Origin: Lineus longissimus
Taxonomy: Eukaryota; Nemertea; Pilidiophora; Heteronemertea; Lineidae
DNA length: 64,000 nucleotides
Assembly: GCF_910592395.1 (NCBI RefSeq)
Contig: NC_088319.1
Span: 4,092,001 to 4,156,000 of the forward strand
Direction: 5' to 3'
Part shown: in pieces, positions 32,394-44,215 of the stretch
Position numbering within the stretch: position 1 is the stretch's first letter
Layout: each line of letters opens with the position of its first letter
Position numbers and translations under genes: made by a program
The notes under the pieces: generated by a model
The model's input: the letters and a program-made list of their open reading frames with translations, nothing else
Told to the model about the DNA's origin: nothing
The model's database searches: none

Positions 32394-34659
32394 GAGGTTG
32401 CAAGTCTCGGCATTGTCGCTGCCTTAGGGATGACCATGAACGACCCTCCCAACCAACCTGAGCAACAGAGCCTCAAGGTAAGACTTTATCCTTGACTCTG
32501 CATGGCAACAAAATGGTGCATATAGTCTGCTATTGAAATTTTCAGGAATGACTGAGATTATGTGATTTGAGTAAGACACATTTTTTGCTGAACCATCCAA
32601 TATAGTAAAGAACATCAAAAAGAGGATTCCAACAACAAAGTTAAGATCTAGAGGAGAGACAATTCCGGTGAGTTTTGAAAAGACTTGCTGAAGATTTCAT
32701 TCCAAACTGAATGCCTCATTCTTATTCTAATATCTTAAAGGTTCAACAAGCCTAGGATCACATCTGAATCACTGATATCTCCATTCCATAGAACTTCAAA
32801 GGAGAACCCATCAAAGATCGTCTCGAAAACACTTGCCTTGATCAGGATATGCTGAAAAACCACCGACGAGGAAAATGACTTCATCATCATCTTCTTAGTG
32901 GAAATATAGTCAAAAACATAAAAACAAGTATTCCAATAACAATGTAGAGATCTAGATGAGAGAGAGGTTTCCAGCAAGTTTTGATAGTCTTGCTTAAGAT
33001 TTTATTCCATTTGAACGGGTCATTTAGAGCTATCAGAGTGGCGGACATCAATGCCTGTCACCTTTGAGGTCTAACATTGCATGCACAGTTTTAAGCAAGA
33101 TATCTTGCTAGGATGTGAGATTTTTCAGCAAGTTTTAAAACATCTTGCAAAAGATTGATTGAAATGCCTCATTCTGATTCCATATTTTACAGATTCAACT
33201 GGTCTTTTAGGTGAGAGGTTGCAAGTCTCGGCATTGTCGCTGCCTTAGGGATGACCATGAACGACCCTCCCAACCAACCTGATCAGGAGAGCCTCAAGGT
33301 AAGACTTTATCCTTGACTCCGCATGGCCACAAAATGGTGCATATAGTCTGCTATTGAAATTTTCAGTAATGACTGAGATTATCTGATTTGAGTAAGACAC
33401 ATTTTTGCTGAACCATCCAATACAGTAAAGAACATCAAAAAGAGGATTCCAACAACAACGTTAAGATCTAGAGGAGAGACAATTCCGGTGAGTTTTGAAA
33501 AGACTTGCTGAAGATTTCATTCCAAACCGAATGCCTCATTCTTATTCTAATATCTTAAAGGCTCAACAAGCCTAGGATCACATCTGTATCACTGATATCT
33601 TCATTCCGTAGAACTTCAAAGGAGAAACCATCAAAGATCGTCTCGAAAACACTTGCCTTAATCAGGATTCCCTGAAAAAAACCACCAACAAAGAAAATCA
33701 CTGCATCATCATCTTAGTGGAAATATAGTCAACTACATGAATAAAGTATTCCAATAACAATGTAAAGATCTAGAGGAGAGAGAGGTTTCCAGCGAGTTTT
33801 GATAGTCTTGCTTAAGATTTTATTCCATTTGAACGCGTCATTTAGAGCTATCAGAGTGGCGGACATCAATGCCTGTCACCTCTGAGGTCTAACATAGTAT
33901 GAATAGATGTAAGCAAGATATCTTGCTAGGATCGGAGATTTTTTAGCAAGTTTTAAGACATCTTGCAAAGAATTGATTGAAATGCCTCATTCTGATTCTA
34001 TATTTTCAAGGTTCAGCTGATCTTTTAGGTGAGAGGTTGCAAGTCTCGGCATTGTCGCTGCCTTAGGGATGACCATGAAACCTCCCAACCAACCTGAGCA
34101 GGAGAGCCTCAAGGTAAGTGTGACGAATTGAAGGAATTACTAACAAGAATGACTGAGGTAGTTCCACAACTTTGTTTCTGCAAATAAAAATACATTGCAA
34201 ATTTAAAGTATGCCCCTTTTTTATCATATTACACAAACAATCCCCATACTAGGAGTTAACTCATGGTCCGACAGGTGCTGCCACATTCACGAAGATGGGC
34301 AAACTGAGAAGCCAAAGAAGTCTCACAAACAGCATGACCTTCAATCATGAAAGTCCATATGTAGTTCCCAACAAAGATCTGATTCAGTACAACAGTTCAC
34401 CAGCTACCAGCATGGTGCTAAAACAACGGGAAGCTTCGAATATTACTAGTACTCGTACTTGTAATATTCGAGTACTAGTAATATTCGAATATTGAGACTT
34501 CGCCCTGGAACCACACAAATACATGTAGGCCTAATGCATCAGCAGCGTACATCAATCCTGACGGTTTTCTCAACACAGCATTGCCTTCAAAAGACGCTTG
34601 GGGTTTTTAGCTCACCTCTTAGCAGAGGTGAGCTTATCCCATACCGTGGCGTCCGTCGT

Positions 34660-34715
<56 letters not shown>

Positions 34716-37700
34716 CGTCGTCCGTTAGCAGGGCACGTTTCGTAACTGTTAGAGCTATTGAGTTGAAACTTGGTACACATGTACCCTTATGTAATGACAC
34801 CTTGGAGACCAAGTTTCGGTCGATTCGTTTCATGGTTTGGCCACCAGGGGGCCAAACGTTAAAAGTGAAAATATGCAATATCTCCCTTAATAGTAGTCGG
34901 GAAATTTTGAAAAAAATATGGTAGGTACTTCTAGCAAAGGTGCATCATATATCCTCCGGGTTTTTGATTTGACCTCCTTTTCAAGGTCACAGAGGTCAAA
35001 TGGTGTAAATTGGCCGTTAGGATGTATCGATGGCACGTTTCTAAACTGCAATGACTATTGATACCAAATTTGGTACACATTTACCCCTTAGTCAGGTGAT
35101 CTCAGGGACCGAAGTTTGGTCCAATTTGATTCACCACTTGACCACCAGGGGGCAAAATCCAAAAACCTTAAAAATGTGATTATTCCTTAACTTCTTGCCC
35201 GATTGCCACCAATTTGATATCATGGGTACATCTAACCACCATACAGTATATGTCACACAGGTTTTTAATTTGACCTTCTTGTCAAGGTCACAGAGGTCAA
35301 ATGGCGTAAATTCGCCGTCAGGCCGTAACTATGGCACGTTTTCTTAACTGCAATGACTATTGATCAAAAATTAAGTACACATGTACCCCTTGGTCAGGTG
35401 ATCTCAGGTACCGAAGTTTGGTGCGATCTGATTTGCCGTTTGGCCTCCAGGGAGGGGGCCAAATCCTAAATTCTTCAAAATGCCATTATTCCTAGTAATG
35501 ACTTGCCCGATTGGCACCAATTTTATATCATAGGTACATCTAATTCTAACAACCATTCAATGTGTCACCCGGGTCTTCTTTGATTTGACCTACTTTTCAA
35601 GGTCACAGAGGTCGAATGTTATGTAAATTGGCCATTTTGGGGAAATTGTAATTGCTTGGACCTACATTAAACCTAACACTACATGACACAATATCATGCT
35701 CTTTATCCATCTTTCCTCCACATGAGGTGAGCACAATGGCCCTGGCCATTTCATTTATCAAGTGTTAACAACTCTCTGACAACCTTCCTGATCTAGGCAA
35801 GATGGATATTTATACATTTTACATTTACCTGGAGTTATTGTCACCCAGTTTCTCGTACAAAGAGACATAATTAAAGAAAACAGGTCCACGAGGACCGCTT
35901 CTGAATAAAAACAATGGCGGATGACGACGTCGTCGCGATGCGCAAAAGATGCTGGCGCGAAACGAAAGCGCAGGAAATGTAAACGACAAAGTTAAAGAGC
36001 GCCTCAAATAGCGAAATAAAATGAATTAATAATAATAACGCGAAAGATACTGCGTTTCAGAACAGTAAGACTTATCCTTGACTCCGCATGGCCACAAAAT
36101 GGTGCATATAGTATGCTATTGAAATTTTCAGTAATGACTGAGATTATCTGATTTGAGTAAGACACATTTTTGCTGAACCATCCAATATAGTAAAGAACAT
36201 CAAAAACAGGATTCCAACAACAACGTTAAGATCTAGAGGAGAGACAATTCCGGTGAGTTTTGAAAAGACTTGCTGAAGATTTCATTCCAAACTGAATGCC
36301 TCATTCTTATTCTAATATCTTAAAGGTTCAACAAGCCTAGGATCACATCTGAATCACTGATATCTCCATTCCGTAGAACTTCAAAGGAGAACCCATCAAA
36401 GATCGTCTCGAAAACACTTGCCTTGATCAGGATACGCTGAAAAACCACCGACGAGGAAAATCACTCCCATCATCATCTTCTTAGTGGAAATATAGTCAAA
36501 AACATAAAAACAAGTATTCCAATAACAATGTAGAGATCTAGATGAGAGAGAGATTTCCATTTGAACGCGTCATTTAGAGCTGTCAGAGTGGCGGACATCA
36601 ACGCCTGTTACCTTTGAGGTCTAACATAGCATGCACAGTTTTAAGCAAGATGTCTTGCTAGGATGTGAGATTTTTCAGCAAGTTTTAAAACATCTTGCAA
36701 AAGATTGATTGAAATGCCTCATTCTGATTCCATATTTTAAAGGTTCAACTGGTTTTTCAGGTTAGAGGTTGCAAGTCTCGGCAGTGTCGCTGCCTTAGGG
36801 ATGACCATGAACGACCCTCCCAACCAACCTGAGCAGGACTAGGAGAGCTTCAGGGTAAGAGTTTATCCTTGACTCAGCATGGTCACAAAATGGTGCATAG
36901 AGTCTGATATTAAAATTTTCGGTAATGACTGAGATTATGTGATTTGATTAAGACACATTTTTGCTGAACCATCCAATATATTCAAGGACATCAAAAAGAG
37001 GATTTCAACAACAATGTAAAGATCTAGAGGAGGACATTTCCGGTGAGTTTTGAAAAGTCTTCCTTAAGATTTCATTCAAAATTGAATGCGTCATTCTTTT
37101 TCTAATATGTTAAAGGTTCAACAAGCCTAGGATCACATCTGAATCACTGATATCGCCATTCCGTAGAACTTCAAAGGAGAACCCATCAAATATCGTCTCG
37201 AAAACACTTGTTTGATCAGGATACACTCAAAAACCACCGACAAAGAAAATCACTGCATCATCATCTTAGTGGAAATATAGTCAACTACATAAATAAAGTA
37301 TTCCAATAACAATGTAAAGATCTAGAGGAGAGAGATTTTCAGCGAGTTTTGATAGTCTTGCTTAAGATTTTATTCCATTTGAACGCGTCATTTAGAGCTG
37401 TCAGAGTGGCGGACATCAATGCCTGTCACCTCTGAGGTCTAACATAGTATGAATAGATGTAAGCAAGATATCTTGCTAGGATCGGAGATTTTTCAGCAAG
37501 TTTTAAGACCTCTTGCAAAGAATTGATTGAAATGCCTCATTCTGATTCTATATTTTCAAGGTTCAGCTGATCTTTTAGGTGAGAGGTTGCAAGTCTCGGC
37601 ATTGTCGCCACCTTGGGGATGACCATGTACCCTCCCAACCAACCTGAGCAGGAGAGCCTCAAGGTAAGACTTTATCCTTGACTCCGCATGGCCACAAAAT

Positions 37701-38478
37701 GGTGCATATAGTCTGATATTGAAATTTTCAGTAATGACTGTGATTATCTGATTTGAGTAAGACACATTTTTGCTGAACCATCCAATATAGTAAAGAACAT
37801 CAAAAAGAGGATTCCAACAACAACGTTAAGATCTAGAGGAGAGACAATTCCGGTTAGTTTTGAAAAGACTTGCTGAAGATTTCATTCCAAACTGAATGCG
37901 TCATTCTTATTCTAATAGTTTGAAGGTTCAACAAGCCTAGGATCACATCTGAATCACTGATATCTCCATTCTGTAGAACTTCAAAGGAGAACCCATAAAA
38001 TATCGTCTCGAAAACACTTGCCTTGATCACGATACGCTGAAAAACTACCGACGAGGAAAATCCCTTCATCATCATCTTAGTGGAAATATAGTCCAAAACA
38101 AGTACATGTATTCCAATAACAATGTAAAGATCTAGAGGAGAGACAGATTTCCAGTGAGTTTTGATAGTCTTGCTTAAGATTTTATTCCATTTGAACGCGT
38201 CATTTAGAGCTGTCAGAGTGGCGGACATCAACGCCTAACCTCTGAGGTCTAACATAGTATGAATAGATGTAAGCAATAAATCTTGCTAGGATCGGAGAAT
38301 TTTTAGCAAGTTTTAAGACCTCTTGCAAAGAATTGATTGAAATGCCTCATTCTGATTCTATATTTTCAAGGTTCAGCTGATCTTTTAGGTGAGAGGTTGC
38401 AAGTCTCGGCAGTGTAGCTGCCTTAGGGATGACCATGAACGACCCTCCCAACCAACCTGAGCAGGAGAGCCTCAAGGT
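32394..38478 (+). CDS. Repeated exon-like block A of the array (six copies)
   Basis: Each copy is about 80 bp between an AG and a conserved donor AAG|GTAAG. Copies begin near 32394, 33215, 34033, 36765, 37583 and 38393. The frame reads VASLGIVAALGMTMNDPPNQ then PEQESLK in most copies. Length changes between copies are 3 bp (34033, 37583) or 6 bp (36765), so the frame is kept, although the 36765 copy gains a TAG. The block can be joined in phase to a second one starting PRITSESLISPFRRTSKENP near 32751, 33574, 36340, 37127, 37937 and 38748. That second block has lesions in two copies (one-base loss near 37210, TAA near 37996). No known family was recognised; it may be a live exon array or a decaying duplication. 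Confidence 0.35.
34437..34487. repeat. Perfect 19-bp inverted repeat with 13-nt loop
   Basis: The arms CGAATATTACTAGTACTCG and CGAGTACTAGTAATATTCG are exact reverse complements. The sequence is AT-rich and could extrude as a cruciform. It lies in the left part of the solo-LTR-like insertion. Confidence 0.9.
34604..35754. mobile_element. Hairpin-ended non-coding repeat element, copy B
   Basis: Nearly identical to 534-1696 from 'tttttagctcacctct' to 'ggccatttcat', with a shorter CGT tract (about 34660-34730) and scattered substitutions. It has the same hairpin at 34610-34633 and the same three internal repeats. High identity indicates recent spread. It is nested within the solo-LTR-like insertion. 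Confidence 0.85.
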
Positions 38479-39039
38479 AAGACTTTATCCTTGACTCCGC
38501 ATGGCCACAAAATGGTGCATATAGTCTGATATTGAAATTTTCAGTAATGACTGAGATTATCTGATTTGAGTAAGACACATTTTTGCTGAACCATCCAATA
38601 TAGTAAAGAACATCAAAAAGGGGATTCCAACAACAACATTAAGATCTAGAGGAGAGACAATTCCGGTGAGTTTTGAAAAGACTTGCTGAAGATTTCATTC
38701 CAAACTGAATGCCTCATTCTTATTCTAATATCTTAAAGGTTCAACAAGCCTAGGATCATATCTGAATCACTGATATCTCCATTCCGTAGAACTTCAAAGG
38801 AGAACCCATCAAAGATCGTCTCGAAAACATTTGCCTTGATCAGGATATGCTGAAAAATCACTTCATCATCATCTTAGTGGAAATATAGTCAAGAACATCA
38901 AAAAAAGTATTCCAATAACAATGTGAAGATCTAGTGGAGAGAGATTTCCAGCGAGTTTTGATTGTCTTGTTTAAGATTTTATTCCATTTGAACGCATCAT
39001 TTAGAGCTGTCAGAGAGGTGCACATCAATGCCTGTCACC

Positions 39040-39120
39040 TCTGAGATCCCATGTTCGATTCTCGGTTGGTCCCGGTAAACTAATGTGAAAGTGTGTGACT
39101 CTTTTTGACAGCATAAGTTT
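39040..39120. other. Possible SINE 3' segment (B-box-like)
   Basis: 'ccatgttcgattctcggttg' contains a B-box-like GTTCGATTC. It is followed by 'gtcccggtaaactaatgtg', which resembles the post-tRNA region of invertebrate SINEs. The array unit is broken at this point. No A box is visible next to it. Confidence 0.3.
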
Positions 39121-39365
39121 CCTCCTACTTAAAATACTATCGCCTAATAAATTTTACAGAGCTTATGATGTCCTTGTTGACGCTCAGCTCTCAACTCAAT
39201 ATTTGAACGCGTCATTCTTATTCTAATATTTTAAAGGTTCAACAATATCTGAATCACTGTGATCCCCAGTCCATACGACCTCAAAGGAGAACCCATCAAA
39301 GATCGTCTCGAAATCACATGCCTTGATCAGGATACGCTGAAAAACCACCGATGAGGAAAATCACT

Positions 39366-41015
39366 TTATTATCATCATCATTGTGGAAGTGTTATAACCC
39401 TTTTGGTTCTTCAACTTATAAGGTTTGTCAAAAATCAGTGCAATACAGTCTATTTTCCATCTTAATAACATCAGCAACTGCTGAGCCAGGTAGGCAAGAT
39501 TATCTTGCACGGAGTTGCCAATAGGGGCCTCTCCCATCTCACAGATCGTCAAAAAAGTGCTTTAATCCAACATGATATTGTGCCGTTACTGTGTATATAA
39601 GTCACCTGAAGATGGCCAATTAAACACCTGCTCCTGCTTAGAGTCCACCCTTACGGTATCCTCATTCCTTGTCTTATATACGGAGTCATTATCCAACTGG
39701 TCATTTTCTATTATTGTTTGTATATCAAAATATGGTGCCCACACAGAAAAACACAAAAAGAGCAGGCGCTTTATAAAAACACGGAAAAAACAAAGTACGG
39801 TGGGAGAGTCGTCTCACTTGTAGTAAAAATATGAACGTTTATCTTTCCAGAGATTGTCTAAACGGGTTTTGAAGGTGTCCAGGGTTTTTCTATTTGCAGC
39901 TCCAACTTCATATCAGAGATACATGGAATACTGTAGGAACAAACCTGATAAAAGAACTCTCCATGCTTACACCAACGTTCACATTGACACAGAGCAGGAC
40001 AATCCCCTCGATGCTCTTGTTTCAGGCAAATGTTATGTAGTGCAAATATTTGTTCCAAATTGCGACTTCCACGATTCCTTCAAAAATGTGATTTACCTAC
40101 ATGCTTGAAGATCACCTGTATGTAACTGCGCATAATCTTGCACTGTAGTTTCAAGGGTGCAAAACACACTGGGCCAATGTAATTTAAACCTTTCAAGCCT
40201 GAATGCTCTTGGGAGCGCCTTCCTGTTCTCAGATAAACAGTGCATCAAATAAGCCACTAAAGTATGTTGATAACTTTATCATTTAATACTGTGTCATCTT
40301 CCTTTGTCCCACATAGGCATGTCTTTTATCATTTTAATTTTTTCAAATTATTGCCAACAATTTATTTTTGCATTACAATTTTTTCCTTTAGTGGTAAATG
40401 TTGGTCAATATAGCTAGATTAGAGGTGGGTTAGGCCTACAGGGTTTTGATAGCAGTACTACAGCATTAGTTTATTTCATGACTGGCAGTTAGTGCCGTCA
40501 TCCGTAGTCACTTCTAGTGTAGCTGTTAGCGATATGATTGAGACTAGTGAATGTAGTAGGTGTAGGCGCAACGTAGCTAAGGTTAGGCACTCACTGGTCT
40601 TCATCTCCATTACACTTACAGGAAGATGACACACTCGGGGTAACCATGGCCAAGCTGAAATACAATCTTACCACTGGTTTTAAACTTGCTTGGACCCAGT
40701 TGTTTGCTTTAATTGGGAAAAGTTTATTATCAGATTTTAAAACTCAGGGCTCAATGAGCATAATGCATGGTTTAATGGTAATAGCAGCTCTAATTGGGCA
40801 CAGGGCTTGAAAGGTTTGAAACATTCAACTGTGATAAAAAGGATGAGCAAAGGCAATTACTTTTTCTCACCCATTTTTTCTCAACCAAATATTGTTTATA
40901 AAATGTAAAATGTATGATGTAAACATTGAAGTATAAAATGTATAATGTAATAAATAAGAAAGCACCTTATTGACGTTATCTATGTTTTGAAAGGTTAAAA
41001 TGAATTACAGACCCT
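39366..41015. other. No gene confirmed; one exon candidate
   Basis: An open stretch from the acceptor 'ctatttgcag' (ending about 39897) to about 40080 reads PTSYQRYMEYCRNKPDKRTL and onward to VSGKCYVVQIFVPNCDF. It could be an exon, but no clear donor follows and no family was recognised. The rest is AT-rich without signal. Confidence 0.25.
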
Positions 41016-41290
41016 TACTGTAAACTCACTCAGGAGCTGTCTGACCTTCAAATGGCAGCACCTGCTGGACCCGTCTTGATATTCTTTGTCCCCACTGTAA
41101 ACTCACCCGGTCAGGAGCTGTCCGAACATTCAGATGCCAGCACCTTCTGGGTATATCATTGTATCGGCTGCCCCCCCCGCTGTAAACTCACCTAGGAGCT
41201 ATCTGAACCTTTAATGTGGCAGCACCCATCCTAGGTGTAGGCCCCTTCTGTAAACTCACCCAGGAGTTATTCAAGCCTTCGCCTCTTGAT
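41016..41290. repeat. Minisatellite, about 80-bp period, four diverged copies
   Basis: 'ctgtaaactcac' followed by 'aggagctgtctgaacctt' and 'ggcagcacc' recurs near 41020, 41096, 41180 and 41249. Confidence 0.75.
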
Positions 41291-41781
41291 CTTAATACCA
41301 TTAGGTCCCGCGTGGTGGCGCTGAGGCTGCTGTTGCATAATTCTCAATAGACCATTTCACACTCATTACAGAGACTGGTACCGGTCACGTGTTTCAAGAT
41401 AGGCAACCTCGAGTCAAGGAATACCAGCGTTCTCGGTATTGACAGTGCATGTAGGCCCTACTGTATGCACGGTTCGCTTTGGGTAAATCAACGAGGCCTC
41501 TTCGACCTTCCGCTGCGAGGCGGATAGGTTCGAGGTTGCCCGTGTCTGTGTCATACGGCATACGGCATACCATTAGTATAAATCTCACTTCTAGAAAGGA
41601 AAAAAATGAATAAGATTGTTTTTAGTGAAGTTCGGCTGTTTTATGAAAAATAAAAAAATGTATGTTCACTCGAAAATTAGCCTAATACCATAGGCCCCAC
41701 GGGTGGTGCTGAAGTGGCGGCCAGCCACTCTACTCGAAAATGATAAGAATCGCGGAAAGAATCCGAATAAAAAAATGATCA

Positions 41782-41855
41782 CAGTGAGATTCGAACCCGT
41801 GCCGCTCGCATCTTAGGCAGGACGGTGTCTTCCATCAGGCCACGTGGGGAATCTG
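41782..41855 (-). other. tRNA-like sequence, probably a SINE head
   Basis: On the minus strand TGGCCTGATGG resembles a pol III A box and GGTTCGAATCT a B box. The spacing and an anticodon-arm-like segment between them fit a tRNA. The T stem and acceptor stem do not pair well, so it is not a working tRNA. It fits a tRNA-derived SINE or a tRNA pseudogene. Confidence 0.4.
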
Positions 41856-42049
41856 GATGAGCTGGGGGGGGGGGTGTCTCTTTTTATTACTTCTGATCTA
41901 AGTCTTGAATACTGCTTTTCATCCAGTGTTGAAAAAAAGAATTCAGACGCAAAATGTCGCCGAACGCCATTTCGATTTGATTGGATGAAAATTGTCGTGG
42001 ACAATTGTCATTTTTGAGCTTGCGTCCCCGACTCGGTCGAGGAAATAAC

Positions 42050-42905
42050 CACTTTGTTTGGCAAAAGTCATTTCTAAAGAACACATCACAGTCCTCCCTA
42101 GCAGATACACAACATGGGGCCACGGTATGAATCCATTGGACAATTGAGGTTGGGAAGGTCCATGAATCATGATAATTTTTCTAGGTAGGCCAACACATTT
42201 TTGTCCCAGCTATTCCTTACGAAAAATATCTCATGTAGACCTCTCTGTAGAGACCATGTCACAACCAATCTGATAGCAGTAGCTGTCACAATGTCCCAGG
42301 TCTGATGGTAGTTACCAGCCGGCTTCACTCGTAGACCCTGTCACAACCAAGCTGATGACAGTAGTTGTCACAATGTCCCAGGTCTGAATAGTAGTTACCA
42401 GCCGGCTTCACTCGTCGTAGACCCTGTCACAACCAAGCTGATGACAGTAGCTGTCACAATTCTGATTTCACCATGCTAATGGTGAATTCAGATTTTACTA
42501 CGGTGAATCTCAAATATCTTCTTCGTCAGGGTAGCTAGGCCTTCGTGCCTGCGGTATAGAAGAGATGGCCAGGTTGTCCCTGTCTTCACAAGCATGGTGA
42601 GATGATGGCTCAGTCTAAGGCAGTGGGCCCTGGTGTACATGTCGTCTAGAGCACAGTGAGATGTCAGGTCAGTCCAAGGCACCATGCCCAGATAACTTTC
42701 CGTCAAGCTTAGAGTAACCAGCCTATTCGAAGTGGGAGTTACTTTGCAAAAGTCATTTCGAACACGGTCATCCCTAGCAGATATACAACATCAGGGCCAC
42801 GGGATATAAACCCGTAGTACATTTGAGTTTGTTGTAATGGCCCATGTATCATGACCATTTTTTCTAGGTACACAGTTTTGTCCCAGCTATGGTATAAGCT
42901 GCGGT
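42050..42905. repeat. Nested local duplications (89-bp tandem, plus a 150-bp direct repeat)
   Basis: 'ccctgtcacaaccaagctga' with 'tgtcacaatgtcccaggtct' and 'ccagccggcttcactcg' is repeated two and a half times at 42245-42465. A separate segment at 42055-42220 ('ggcaaaagtcatttc' to 'tttttgtcccagctat') returns diverged at 42743-42895. Confidence 0.75.
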
Positions 42906-43625
42906 AGTGTCATTGATAAGAAACCATGTCTTTGAGGATAGGTAAGGACATAGTCAATTGAGACAGTGGTCCACTGTTGCTGGGTGGTTAAAATATCGGG
43001 TACTATTATGTCAATAGCTCTCGAATTGCTGACTAAAAGATGGATATTATCCCCCTATTAGACTGGTGCCCAGCAAAGCACTCGAACTTTGTTGGCCTGC
43101 CCTAGGCTATGGGCCATGCATGAAATAAAAGTTGGTGTTTCGATCGTCTCTGCTCGGTGTATTTATTTATAATCATAAAACATCGCAATGTTGTTGATTG
43201 ACGTTCATTCCCAATGAAAAATCTGCCCCATCCCCTTCCCCCAAGGCTTAAGCCCCTAACTGTGCATATTAGTAAAATGAATACCACCAATTTCACCCCC
43301 AGCTCCCACCTACAGTCCCCTTTAATAAACCATTTTCAGAACACCGGGAAAACCCAAGTCCACCATTTGAACTGCGCACGTGCGTTTGTTTACAATTTCA
43401 TTTCCCGCGAAATCGCAAAGATCACATGACCTGCTAACACGGATTGGATATAACATTGACTCGAGTTCATGTTGAGTGAATTGCTGTTAAGTACCAGTCT
43501 CAGTAAGACTGGTGAAAGAGTCTACCCCTTCAGGAGGTGCTCGTGTGTTCATTGGTTAATAGATGGCGCAGCGCGCGGGCTCGGGTAATTAGCCTCAATG
43601 AGCCACTTCTGAGCAGTTTCAAGAG
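42906..43625. other. No gene recognised
   Basis: Mixed-composition spacer. Overlapping arginine-rich frames that begin here and run past 43530 are by-products of the foldback element. Confidence 0.4.
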
Positions 43626-43987
43626 TATGGGCCGTGAAAACCGCAAAAAAAGCGGTCGTACCTCGAATAGACGTTGGGTGGCGCTTAACATGTTTTTCGG
43701 TGCGCGGTCGTGCCTCAAATATACGTCTTCACATGTTTTTGTAAGCGGTCGTCGCTCGCGCAAACTTGTCTTGCATGTTTTTGTAAAAGAGGACGTCGAA
43801 GAACGCGGTCGTATATCAAAACAGACGTTGGGTGGCGCTCGCAATTGAAGTCTTCATTCAAATGTGAACGTCTCGAGCGCCACCCAACGTCTGTTTTTAT
43901 ATACGACCGCGTTCTTCGTCGTCCTCTCACAAAAACATGTGAGGCAAGTTTGCGCGAGCGCCACCCAACGTCTATGTGATACGACCG
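43626..43987. mobile_element. Foldback element (inverted repeats about 90 bp)
   Basis: The arm ending at about 43848 ('gacgttgggtggcgctcg') is the reverse complement of the arm starting at about 43873 ('cgagcgccacccaacgtc'). Pairing continues outward through 'gaacgcggtcgtata' and 'aagaggacgtcgaagaac'. A spacer of about 25 nt lies between. The left half, starting 'tatgggccgtgaaaaccgc', is repeated inverted at 55826-56089. Confidence 0.7.
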
Positions 43988-44215
43988 TTGAACTGAACAT
44001 TCTTGTGTGACATCATTTCTTGTTTGTGGTGTTATTAACTTGCATTCAACGACTTCCTCTCGTCTCGGCGTATCTGATTCCTGACCTCTTGATTAGCCAT
44101 TCGAGTGTCCCTACCATTTGCTGCAGTCCCGGACAACATCTTACGGAGGACAGGAGGACACGCCCCGGCTCCATACATTTGCGACCCGTGACACCAACAT
44201 ATTACATATTCTATT

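Larger units (their letters stand above)
34119..36064. mobile_element. Solo-LTR-like insertion with 5-bp target duplication
   Basis: The array is broken exactly after GTAAG (34114-34118) and resumes with GTAAG (36065-36069). The inserted DNA begins TGTGACG and ends GAACA, that is TG...CA ends with a 5-bp target duplication, the signature of an LTR. Removing the nested copy B (34604-35754) leaves about 795 bp, a normal LTR size. A 66-codon frame at 34295 (MGKLRSQRSLTNSMTF...) lies inside and has no known motif. The right part (35825-36007) is unremarkable. Only one LTR and no internal region are present. Confidence 0.6.
32022..39365 (+). repeat. Tandem array of about 820-bp units (six full, one partial), interrupted once
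   Basis: Unit landmarks 'gatacgctgaaaaaccacc' (or variants) fall at about 32022, 32845, 33668, 36431, 37219, 38030, 38845 and 39330. Another landmark, 'gaggttgcaagtctcgg', falls at about 32394, 33215, 34033, 36765, 37583 and 38393. Spacing is 788-823 bp except where a 1.95 kb insertion sits in the third unit. Each unit contains three weakly related subrepeats ('aagatctaga', 'agttttgaaaagacttgc', 'attctaatatcttaaaggtt') and two exon-like blocks. The last unit is truncated and followed by a SINE-like end near 39040 and a partial unit to 39365. A single diverged homologue lies at 15596-16068. Confidence 0.9.

Noticed and set aside
32022-39365. CRISPR array or centromeric satellite
   Set aside because: Units are about 820 bp without spacers, and they contain donor-like and frame-conserving blocks. 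A seven-unit array is too short to call centromeric.
41782-41855. Functional tRNA gene
   Set aside because: A and B boxes are present, but the T and acceptor stems do not pair; a SINE or pseudogene fits better.
43530-43979. Four overlapping arginine/serine-rich frames of 71-104 codons
   Set aside because: Foldback arms are open in several frames on both strands at once; symmetry explains them.
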